A DNA stretch of 14,658 bases, from contig JAOXYB010031164.1 of the NCBI GenBank assembly GCA_028565635.1, forward strand, positions 1-14,658, in the 5' to 3' direction. Below are positions 8,701 through 14,658 of this stretch, piece by piece; within the stretch, counting starts at the first letter, position 1, and each line of letters opens with the position of its first letter. The translations under genes and the position numbers were made by a program. The DNA is from Phoronis ovalis. Taxonomy: Eukaryota > Phoronida > Phoronidae. The notes under the pieces were generated by a model. It had not been told where the DNA came from. It did no database searches and saw only the letters and a list, made by a program, of their open reading frames with translations.

Positions 8701-11700
8701 ATCTTGGATGTGTTGCTTACCTGCAGATTACATCCCTGAGGCGAATTGTTGTTAACATGCAGAATCAGAGACAATTCTCCATATGCAGTGGTTGTAGTTG
8801 CTTCACATTCTCGTACATCGTCGCTAGGTGTTACAAGAAATATTCTCGCAAATGTTTTACCGCCTTGCACCTGACTAATTGAAAATGTTACAATTTCATC
8901 ATCAGTTGCAGGATTACCATCGGGATCAACGGATGCAAAATGAGCATTGACTGAAAAAGAAACCAGCATATGTAACTATAATGTATTATATTCATACTTG
9001 GAATAGCTTGTTAACATTCAACAACCAGTGCAACTCCTAGGGTACTGCAAAAATGTTCGAATACACTTAATGTTATGCTAACTTTAATTATCCCAGGATA
9101 AATAAAGTCACTTTTTTGAAAAAGTGTGATTTATTGACTGTCGAATCTAGCATAATCGTGTACAAACTTTCTTTTAAAACTATTAAGTATGCTGCGACAT
9201 TATAATGATGATAACATTTATATTTGTGCAACCAAATATAAAATGTTTTTTACTGTCCCTCATATAAAAAGATGAACGTATTGGTACATTTGGTATCTGT
9301 GAGAGTGCGCGTGTGGCCTAACTTCAGCTATATGTCAGAGGAGTAGTGTTTAAAAAAGAAAAATGTACTTTGTGCTAAGAGAAGCCAAATGCATGCCAAA
9401 ATTCAGTTCTATAAAAAAGACATGGAGCAGACCATGTGCAAAGTCTAATACATTCAGATGAAAATGTCTAATACATTTAGTCACTACATGTAATCATGTA
9501 AACCATAGGCGTGCATTACATAGAGGGTCTGGTTAACTTGGAGTCACCACGGTAAAATAATACAGCATTTGAAAAAAATATACTTTATATTCAATGAATT
9601 ATTTGATTTTTGAGATCCTAGCACAGCCTGTTAAATACGCGTTTTTTGTATTTCATATATGAAGCTCTTTGAGGAACAGTAAAAGAAAAATGTCCTCAGT
9701 CGTTCGCCAAGCTAAATTTATAGCTCATTCAGTTCTATGGACAAACAATATGAAGTTCACGAGACGAACCTGCACACTGGACAATACCTCAATAACTACA
9801 GTCAAGAATACTTTGCAAATATCAAAACTTGACAGGTATAACCTTCAATTACAGCTAGTAGGGCATTGATATATCACGTAGACATAAAAATGCAATCAGC
9901 TTTCAGCTGATGTTAAATGACATATTAAGAACAATACAGTAACGACTCTGCTACTGAAGATTCTTTGTAAATTACGGTAGTCTTTATAGCGTACTTGGAC
10001 AAGCTTCTTCGTTGCAGCTTACAGTTTCTGTTTGAGATGTTTCTCCAGAAGCCACACACGGGTCACCACCATTTGCTGGGAGAGGGTCGTTACATTGACG
10101 GGTCCTTGTTTGGGTACCTCCGCCGCAGGTTGCATCACAAGTTCCATCCACCCAAGATCCCCAGTTACCATGAACATAATTCCACGACAGTAGAGTACTG
10201 ATCCTGATATAGAATCTTGCTATCGTGCTGGTGTTTAACGTACTTGGACAAGCTTGTTCGTTACAGCTTACAGTTTCTGTTTCAGATGTTTCTCCAGAAT
10301 CACCACATTGGTCACCACCATTTGATGGGGAAGGGTTATCACACTGGCGGGTCCTTATTTGACTGCCTCCACCACAGGTAACATCACAAGTACCATGCAC
10401 CCAAGATCCCCAGTTACCATGAACTGAAATAATATCGAAGGTGATAGTCATTGAAGGTAATGTCAGTTGCAATATTATAAGTAGTATTTGAAAACTAACT
10501 CTTCTTTAGTTTCAATACAGTACTTGATGTAAAATGTCATTACAGCTTGTTAAAATGCTTGTACTATAACCCAGGAGGGCACCGCCTATACAGGGATGTG
10601 CAGCAGCGATATAGCAGATTTTTTTTTCCGAAAAAATAAGCTGAGTTGATACGGCTTTTGATTAAAATAACCCTTTTCCAATACACAGAAAATTAGCAAT
10701 TAGCTTTTTAGCAAAAATATTAAGCAAACCGAGTAAAAAGGGTAAAAATAGTTGAGGGAATCGGTTTTTAAGCACTGGCCACACACACCTCTGCCCAAAT
10801 ATGTCATGAAGTTCAAACCGGGACCATAACCTGTATGTTAGATATGAAGCTCTCACAGCTGCTGATGTACCATAGGAAAGTAGTGTTTGATAGAAAACAT
10901 GACATTTACCCTGTATCAAGCTAAATATACTATTCATATGCTAACAATCGACTTTAGTGTTGTGAAGAAGCAATTTGTAACTCATGCGCGTGTACAAACA
11001 CATGCACTTCATACGAACCTGGAAGCCAGAGAAATCCAGTAAAGACATACCTAACTATATTATACTGTAATCACTGTAGACTGCTTCAACATTGTATAAT
11101 TTGAATAGTGATGCCGTTGATAGACAGTTTTGTTGACTTATTTAAAGCAAATGAAATGCAAGATTTTTATCGTCACATGCGGAAGTTCAAATACGTATAA
11201 ACGGAATGCGATGGAACTTTTAATGAATAACTTTATTAACCAGTTGTATAGCTAGAGAAATAGTGGATTCGTCAAACCATCTATACAGGGATATTCTAGT
11301 ACATAAAGCTGATCATTTCTGCCTTTAATCACAATACCATTTATGCAATAATGTCAAGCCATGCAACACATTTCAGTTAAAGTTTACTCACTTATTGACT
11401 TATTGACAATTCTAGGATAGTACGATAATGAGACTACTAATGAATTTGGTAAACTATCTCTTAACGTGCCTCGAGAAGCTAGGTTAAAATGCAAATGTAA
11501 TAATAGATTCATCACAAATGGGATCAGTATCCAAATACGAGTATCGTGTAATTTCGACTTCAACGGAACTTATTGTGGTTAATTTATTTGTTATTAATTG
11601 TATTGCTGACAATGCAAGTTTAATAGTTGTTACAGCTGACTCAACTTGTTTGGTAAATATGCAAATATGAATACTGCAGTAGAATGTAATGTTGCTCATG

Positions 11701-14658
11701 GGAAAAGTATATCTTACCAACTGTGCTACATTCTAGAGGACCGAGGGTTATGTATGCCTCCACGCCACCGTCACCCGTATCACCAGCTCGCACCTTTGTC
11801 ACCGGGAGATCGGAGCTAGTTTTCAGATAACCACTGTCTTCTCTCTGTACATTATCGTTGGCATCGCAATTGCAGCTTTGGTCTGCAACAGAATTAGACG
11901 TGGTACAAACCAGCTGCAAATCTAAGACAATGAAACAGTACAAATGGTTAACTGAATAACTGTATCCGTTTCACGTATTTTTTTTTTTTTATGCATCTGG
12001 CAATTACCAGTGTTTTGCCACAACTAACATATACATGTAGACCGTTTCAGTTATAATGGTACAATAATTTTTCACTTGGCATTATGATTAATGTACTGTT
12101 CTTATGTCACAATAAAATATAAGGGTGTCATCAAGCGGCACTTTTAGAAAATTAAGAACCTTCGTTCGTCGGACAGGTATTGGTCACTTTACAAGCACAT
12201 CCTTCAATTGTCTGATTGGATCCACCCCAGTAATACCTCGGAGTACCATCATGATTGAGGAAAAAAGCATGGTAGGCCATTGTTCGTTGTACTATATGTG
12301 AAGCAATACAATCGTATTTAATGTATTGTCGACAGGATGATGAGCTGTCTACTAGAGCAGCAAGCTGTTGTACAGTAGCGGTCGAGTATGTCAACGTTAA
12401 AGTGTAACACCTGGCATCCTCGCGTGTTGCAACTTGGTTTCGAACCTCCTAAAGTACAAAATAACGAAATAATTCAATTTGCCTTCAACAAGTATGATGA
12501 GAGTAACCAGCTATATTTTAAAATGTCACATCAATACGTTATTGCACTCTGGCCTCCGTGACAAGTATGACTTTAAAACATTTGGTTCCTGTCACATCTC
12601 AATGCAGATTTTATAAAGATCCATAGCTCTATTTAGAGAACATAATACCATGTTACTGTACAGTAGCACTAAATTCGTAATTTCATTCCTTAATTAAAGT
12701 AATTAGAAATAATTTACACTATTATGATGTGCTATAGCAGTTGGTGGAATTGTAGTCATGTTGCATTCAACGTCAAATGGGTCAACGCCATTATTAGCCC
12801 CATCCGGGTCTATGTTATATGTTCCACTCGTTGTTTGACCTAAATTGTAGAGTTCTGTACAACTGGCAGCAGCAGCTAAAGTAATAGAGAAGACCAAAAA
12901 ACACAAAAAAATTATAAGAAAACATAGTGTAAACAATAAAACTTATCACACTTTTCATGATCATAAATTAAATACAATTTAGGCTGTTATAGTGCACATA
13001 CTCTTCAACAAAGACATCACATCGCAACACAAGATTCTGAGTGCACTATTATCGTTTTCACAGACAAATAATTTCAGATTTACTGGAAAACAGCATCATG
13101 TCGATTTCAATTTTTTGTACCTAAACAAAAAAATTATTTCCACCAGTTGTCTCGCAGTGTCATATCACAAAGATGTATCCTGATAGTTCACAGATTTTCT
13201 TTCAACAGGCCAATTAATTGTAAGGATATTGGTACTTATTATGTTACTTGGAATCCGTGTAGGAAGAGAAATTAATTGAAGAGATTTTAAAAGTGTCTGA
13301 GTCATGACATGTACTAAAATTGAACTATTCTTTTATAGCTTCCTTTGTCTATATACGCTCAGTAATGACGCGATTGACAGTTACAGCCAGCAATCATGCA
13401 TAGCTAGTAGGCCAGTGGCATATCACATAGACATAAAAATGTAATCAAATTTTAGTTGACATTTAAAGACCTATTAAGTACAATACAGTAACGAGTCTAC
13501 TACTGAAGAATCTTTGTAAATTACGGTGGCCTTATAACGTACATGGACAAGCTTGTTCGTTGCAGCTTACAGTTTCTGTTTGAGATGTTTCTCCAGAAGC
13601 CACACACGGGCCACCACCATTTGCTGGGAGAGGGTCGTTACATTGACGTATCCTTGCTTGACTGCCTCCGCCGCAGGTTGCATCACAAGTTCCATCTACC
13701 CAAGGTCCCCAATTACCATGAACATAATTCCAAGACAGTAGAGTACTGATCTTGATATAGAATCTTGCAATCGTCCTTGTGATTAACGTACTTGGACAAG
13801 CTTGTTCGTGGCAGCTTACAGTTTTTGTTTGAGATGTTTCTCCAGAAGCCACACACGGGTCACCACCATTTGCTGGAAGAGGGTCGTTACATTGACGGGT
13901 CCGTGTTTGACTGCCTCCGCCACAGATAACATCACAAATTCCATTCACCCAAGATCCCCAGTTACCATGAACTGAAATAATATCAAAGGTAAACATTGTC
14001 GAAATATCAAATAATAATATATGTTTTTCGCAATGCTAGCACCAAATAAAGCATTTGAAAAAAGTATTCTTTACATTCAAAGAATTATTTGATATTTGAA
14101 ATCCTAGCACAGCCTCTTAAAATGCACGTTTCCAGTATGTAATATATGAAGCTCTTTGAGGAACAGCAAAAGAAAAATGTACTCAGTCGTTCGTCAAGCT
14201 AAATTTATAAACCAATTCAGTTCTATGGGCAAGCAATATGAAGTTCATAAGTAGAACCTGCACACAGGGCAATACCTCAATAACTACAGTCAGGTGTACT
14301 TGTAAATATCTAAAATTGGTAGTTATAACTTACAATCACAGCTAGTAGGCCAGTGGCATATCACATAGACATAAAAACATAATCAAATTTTAGTTGACAT
14401 TAAATGATCTATTAAGAACAATACAGTATCGAGTCTGCTACTGCAGAATATTATAAATTACGGTAGTCCTTATAACGTACCTGGATAAGCTTGTTCGTTA
14501 CAGCTTACATTTTCTGTTTGAGATATTTCTCCAGAAGAAACACACGGGTCACCACCATTTGCTGGAAGAGGGTCGTTAAATTGACGGGTCCGTGTTTGAC
14601 TGCCTCCGCCACAGATAACATCACAAGTTCCATTCACCCAAGATCCCCAGTTACCATG
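5497..14658 (-). CDS. TSP1 / fibrinogen-like / ZP-domain type I membrane protein, 3' part (5' end outside window)
   Basis: Thirteen coding exons join with consistent phases into 954 residues plus stop: 14658-14481, 13971-13543, 12875-12718, 12448-12160, 11921-11718, 10423-9995, 8950-8721, 8419-8271, 7520-7363, 7164-7086, 6956-6764, 6401-6314, 5777-5497. Domains from the amino side: TSP1 (1-59), two TSP1 (60-202), contactin-associated-type fibrinogen-like domain (203-419), two TSP1 (420-562), ZP module (about 563-835), RRRR furin-type site (840-843), transmembrane helix (about 888-907), cytoplasmic tail. ZP domains polymerise extracellular proteins; TSP1 and fibrinogen-like modules bind matrix or glycans. 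A cell-surface or secreted matrix/adhesion role is therefore inferred. I know no named protein with this exact order. All module borders are phase 1. The signal peptide must lie to the right of the window. Confidence 0.82.
5778..6313 (-). other. Intron between tail exon and furin-site exon
   Basis: GTAAAC to TTTTCAG, 536 bp. Contains a 37-bp tandem duplication (5991-6064, listed separately) and a small TGTTGACA repeat near 5881-5905. Nothing coding seen. Confidence 0.75.
5991..6064. repeat. 37-bp tandem duplication
   Basis: Two adjacent copies beginning ACAGATTAATCATAAAAGT and ending in CCATTTTT, at 5991-6027 and 6028-6064, with a few differences in the middle. A local slippage-type duplication inside an intron. 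Confidence 0.85.
6314..6401 (-). CDS. ZP module end: last cysteine and tetrabasic furin-type site
   Basis: 88 bases, acceptor CATTTTTAG|AAC (phase 0), donor GACAGAG|GTAAAC (phase 1). Reads NNCVSSNRRRRQADDD. The cysteine (835) is the eighth-type ZP cysteine and RRRR (840-843) is a consensus furin cleavage site placed, as in other ZP proteins, between the ZP-C domain and the transmembrane helix. Cleavage there normally releases the ZP module for polymerisation. This exon is too short to show as an open reading frame and rests on phase agreement with both neighbours. Confidence 0.82.
6449..6640. repeat. 66-67-bp tandem repeat, about three copies
   Basis: Within the intron 6402-6763. Units contain the constant core GCGTATTTTGATTCATTTG, then CTTATAGAYGTTCACCCTTTC. 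Starts are near 6450, 6516 and 6583. The third unit has a few substitutions and breaks off after CACGTTTTG. High unit similarity suggests recent expansion; coordinates are within a base or two. The rest of this intron shows nothing coding. Confidence 0.9.
6764..6956 (-). CDS. ZP-C exon (core cysteine cluster)
   Basis: Acceptor CTTTCTGTAG|C, phase 2; donor CACAGT|GTAAGT, phase 0. Carries C769 of the LITDSC signature, then FAAFKFTTRSKELLLQC (C816), AVVFC (C821) and ENTRC (C830). The C-x4-C-x8-C spacing with the preceding beta-strand pattern is characteristic of the second half of ZP modules. It joins to NNC (C835) in the next exon. Confidence 0.88.
7086..7164 (-). CDS. Small ZP-C exon with RGISCKAT and LITD signature
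   Basis: 79 bases between TGTATTTCAG and CCGACAG|GTACG, phase 1 to phase 2. Reads RQVRGISCKATSSDSGHELN then LITD. SCxAT followed about 15 residues later by LI.D.C is the classic start of ZP-C; C751 and C769 are its first two cysteines. Short, but both phases match the neighbours. Confidence 0.85.
7165..7362 (-). other. 198-bp stop-free intron inside the ZP module
   Basis: Strong splice sites (GGAA|GTGAGT and TTGTATTTCAG). Its length is a multiple of three and the frame stays open across it. Retention would insert 66 mostly hydrophobic residues between the ZP halves without changing the frame. Splicing is much the likelier reading. Confidence 0.75.
7363..7520 (-). CDS. ZP module exon between the two halves
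   Basis: Acceptor CATTTTCAG|T, phase 2; donor phase 1. Reads DLTSQDASGCDETVSLSVLK, then a strand-rich segment ending LKLTLQKTG. One cysteine. Position and hydrophobic/polar alternation fit the end of ZP-N and the linker, but no ZP-N hallmark is clear. Confidence 0.78.
7521..8270 (-). other. Intron (750 bp) with AT palindrome
   Basis: GTAAC to CATTTTCAG. It contains a perfect 18-bp palindrome AATTATTTATAAATAATT (7973-7990), flanked by CACTG and TAGTG, which extend it imperfectly. No coding or RNA gene seen. Confidence 0.7.
8271..8419 (-). CDS. ZP-N-region exon
   Basis: Acceptor TTTGTGTTTCAG|AGA (phase 0); donor AACAGG|GTAACA (phase 2). 149 bases, reading RNADNSVDVAIVVAQSLVAL, then RGEDYKFSITVNLNNP. 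It is strand-rich, has no cysteine and continues directly from QGCNLQ of the previous exon. The ORF alone would not reveal this exon; it is supported by open frame and phase match on both sides. Confidence 0.78.
8420..8720 (-). other. Intron (301 bp), nothing seen
   Basis: CTGCAG|GTAAGC to GTGTTTCAG. AT-rich, no repeat or coding signal that I can support. Confidence 0.7.
8721..8950 (-). CDS. First exon of the ZP module region
   Basis: Acceptor TTTCTTTTTCAG|TC (phase 1), joining the last TSP1 unit as EEACP-I-NAHFASVDPDGN. 230 bases, with FSISQVQGGKTFARIF, VRECEATTTTAYGELSL and SPQGCNLQ. Two cysteines (REC, QGC) and alternating beta-strand pattern. Assigned to the N-terminal half of the ZP module by position; it is too divergent for me to place the four ZP-N cysteines. 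Confidence 0.8.
8951..9994 (-). other. Intron (1044 bp): hairpin and duplicated intronic sequence
   Basis: Splice sites CCAA|GTACGC and CTTTTTCAG. An imperfect hairpin of about 16 bp per arm with one bulge lies at 9101-9134 (AATAAAGTCACTTTTT and its inverse). From about 9553 to the exon it is part of the TSP1 duplication unit. The remainder is AT-rich, with nothing coding. Confidence 0.75.
9553..10441. repeat. Segmental duplication copy 1 (intron plus TSP1 exon)
   Basis: The intronic part (9553-9994), including AGCTCTTTGAGGAACAG and CAATACCTCAATAACTACAG, recurs at 14043-14480. The part from about 9850 to 10441 also recurs at about 13375-13989. Similarity in introns remains high, so the duplications are not ancient. 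The homology with copy 2 ends shortly after the acceptor (about 10441/13989). Confidence 0.88.
9995..10423 (-). CDS. Double TSP1 exon (units A1 and A2 with 23-residue linker)
   Basis: Acceptor TATTATTTCAG/equivalent before TTCATGG and donor CCAA|GTACGC, phase 1 at both ends, 429 bases. Unit A1 is 10423-10244 and unit A2 is 10174-9995. Each starts VHGNWGSW, a WxxW C-mannosylation motif, and has six cysteines in TSP1 order with CDVTCGGG or CDATCGGG (CxxTC O-fucosylation motif), RTRQC and SCNE.AC. They are separated by 69 in-frame bases (10175-10243) coding a linker that ends STLLSWNY. The following AAGTACGCTATAA gives a stop if not spliced. Confidence 0.88.
10424..11717 (-). other. Large intron (1294 bp) between fibrinogen-like and TSP1 exons
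   Basis: Starts TTG|GTAAGA (minus) and ends TTTCAG. Open stretches at about 10662-10937 and 11484-11720 exist but show no domain, and the flanking exons already splice in phase without them. A tRNA-like patch lies at about 10805-10870 (listed). Otherwise AT-rich and unexplained. Confidence 0.7.
10805..10870 (-). mobile_element. Possible tRNA-derived SINE remnant
   Basis: The minus strand shows GCAGCTGTGAGAGC, resembling a pol III A box, and about 30 bases later GGTCCCGGTTTGAACT, resembling a B box (GGTTCGAnnCC) with mismatches. Spacing suits a tRNA-like head. No tail or target-site duplication is identified, and the cloverleaf is not convincing, so it is not a functional tRNA. Confidence 0.25.
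11718..11921 (-). CDS. Fibrinogen-like domain exon 3 (CNCDAN segment)
   Basis: Acceptor CATTGTCTTAG|AT, phase 1; donor CACAGTTG|GTAAGA, phase 1. Reads DLQLVCTTSNSVADQSCNCD and ANDNVQREDSGYLK, then DLPVT, GDT and LGPLEC. The order CNCDA, EDxGxL, LPVT, GDT, LGPLxC is the hallmark C-terminal part of the fibrinogen-like domain of contactin-associated proteins (neurexin IV/Caspr type). Confidence 0.9.
12160..12448 (-). CDS. Fibrinogen-like domain exon 2 (CRQYIKYDC and YYWGGS)
   Basis: Acceptor TTTGTACTTTAG|GAG (phase 0). The donor GAACGAAG|GTTCTT is weak but phase-correct (phase 1), and the next in-frame codons end in a stop. Reads EVRNQVATREDARCYTLTL, then VQQLAALVDSSSSCRQYIKY and DCIAS, YYWGGSNQTIEGCACK, NTCP. 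CxQxIKYxC and YWGGxxxxxxxCAC are diagnostic of the contactin-associated-type fibrinogen-like fold. Confidence 0.9.
12718..12875 (-). CDS. Fibrinogen-like domain exon 1 (SCTELY ... IDPDG)
   Basis: Acceptor CTCTATTACTTTAG|CT, phase 1; donor AATAGT|GTAAAT, phase 0. Reads AAASCTELYNLGQTTSGTYN then IDPDG, DPFDVECNMTT and AIAHHNS. CxELY, SGxYxIDPDG and PFxVxCxMT are the usual fibrinogen-like opening. Upstream hydrophobic codons are only the polypyrimidine tract: there is no ATG in that frame, so this is an internal exon and not a signal-peptide start. Confidence 0.88.
12876..13542 (-). other. Intron (667 bp) between TSP1 block B and fibrinogen-like exon 1
   Basis: CCAT|GTACGT to TTACTTTAG. The part nearest the TSP1 exon (above about 13375) is duplicated intron; the rest is AT-rich with nothing coding that I can support. 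Confidence 0.75.
13375..13989. repeat. Segmental duplication copy 2 (TSP1 exon block B)
   Basis: Homologous to about 9850-10441, through the whole 429-base exon and about 170 bases of intron on its low-coordinate side (GTAGGCCAGTGGCATATCAC, CAATACAGTAACGAG, TGTAAATTACGGT). It lacks the outer 300 bases of intron shared by copies 1 and 3. Confidence 0.88.
13543..13971 (-). CDS. Double TSP1 exon (units B1 and B2 with 23-residue linker)
   Basis: Acceptor ATTATTTCAG|TT and donor CCAT|GTACGT, phase 1 at both ends, 429 bases like block A. B1 is 13971-13792 and B2 is 13722-13543, with a linker from 13791-13723. All six cysteines are kept in both units. B1 reads CDVIC in place of CxxTC, losing the O-fucosylation threonine; B2 keeps CDATC. 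B2 has WGPW, still a C-mannosylation motif. Spliced to 12875 it gives ACP-S-AAASC. Confidence 0.88.
13972..14480 (-). other. Intron (509 bp), mostly duplicated sequence
   Basis: CCAG|GTACGT to ATTATTTCAG. From about 14043 to 14480 it matches 9553-9994; the short remainder is AT-rich. Confidence 0.8.
14043..14658. repeat. Segmental duplication copy 3 (continues past window)
   Basis: Matches copy 1 from the outer intron (GCATTTGAAAAAAG, AGCTCTTTGAGGAACAG) through the exon. Truncated only by the window edge. Confidence 0.88.
14481..14658 (-). CDS. Degenerate TSP1 unit C (partial at window edge)
   Basis: Donor CCAG|GTACGT, phase 1. Reads HGNWGSWVNGTCDVICGGG, then RTRQFNDPLPANGG and SCNEQAYP. 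Two of six cysteines are replaced: the third (RQC to RQF) and the sixth (QAC to QAY), and CxxTC is CDVIC. The frame is open with no stop. The 5' half is almost identical to B1 while the donor flank is of the A2/B2 type, so it looks chimeric. Whether the acceptor lies immediately outside the window or a linker follows is unknown. It may be a free-wheeling repeat or an exon on the way to being lost. Confidence 0.7.

Noticed and set aside
10805-10870. Functional tRNA gene
   Set aside because: The boxes deviate from consensus and no acceptor stem or cloverleaf can be closed.
10662-10937. 91-codon open frame on the minus strand
   Set aside because: No recognisable domain; it overlaps the SINE-like patch and is not needed to join neighbouring exons.
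11484-11640. Open stretch on the minus strand below the CNCDAN exon, as a possible extra exon
   Set aside because: No usable donor before its stop codon, no domain, and the flanking exons already join in phase 1 without it.
12876-12936. Apparent signal peptide (hydrophobic run ending AAAAS) ahead of the fibrinogen-like exon, suggesting a gene start at 12936
   Set aside because: The initial codon is TTG, with an in-frame TAA just upstream and no ATG in that frame. The hydrophobic residues come from a polypyrimidine tract that ends in a good TTTAG acceptor with matching phase.
13543-13749. Plus-strand open frames opposite the TSP1 exons (also 9995-10201)
   Set aside because: Antisense shadows of the TSP1 coding repeats; they recur in both blocks only because the exons are duplicated.

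Overview
This is animal (metazoan) nuclear DNA. It is AT-rich, its genes are split by GT-AG introns, its spacers are long and repeat-laden, and one gene encodes a modular extracellular protein (TSP1, contactin-associated-type fibrinogen-like and ZP modules). I see no bacterial operon, ribosome-binding site or CRISPR array. A marine invertebrate such as a mollusc, cnidarian or lower deuterostome fits best. The sequence does not let me choose between them, and I could run no search.

Layout. Positions 1-254 hold a TA/TG microsatellite that runs directly into a 197-bp foldback (MITE-like) element with 60-bp inverted arms. Positions 412-3172 (+) hold a three-exon cytosolic sulfotransferase of about 305 residues, complete as read, with all PAPS-binding motifs. 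Its 1.7-kb first intron carries two repeat structures. Positions 3721-3905 (+) hold a broken second copy of that gene's first exon, so a tandem duplicate once stood here. About 3.9-5.5 kb is AT-rich spacer with no gene I can support.

From 5497 to beyond the right edge (-) runs the 3' part of a large type I membrane protein gene. I read thirteen coding exons that join in one frame into 954 residues plus a stop. In order from the amino side they encode a degenerate TSP1 unit, a double TSP1 exon, a contactin-associated-type fibrinogen-like domain (three exons), a second double TSP1 exon, a ZP module (six exons) ending in a tetrabasic furin-type site, and a transmembrane segment with a short tail. 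Its 5' end (signal peptide, first exons) lies outside the window. The two genes are convergent.

How it fits together. Every module junction in the minus-strand gene is a phase-1 intron, the mark of exon shuffling in extracellular proteins. The TSP1 exons and their flanking introns are present in three related copies at about 9.55, 13.4 and 14.05 kb, so the gene has grown by local duplication. The most unusual details are a 69-nt piece between paired TSP1 units that looks like an intron turned into coding linker, a chimeric TSP1 unit that has lost two cysteines, and the decayed sulfotransferase exon. The sulfotransferase and the adhesion-type protein have no evident functional link beyond being neighbours.
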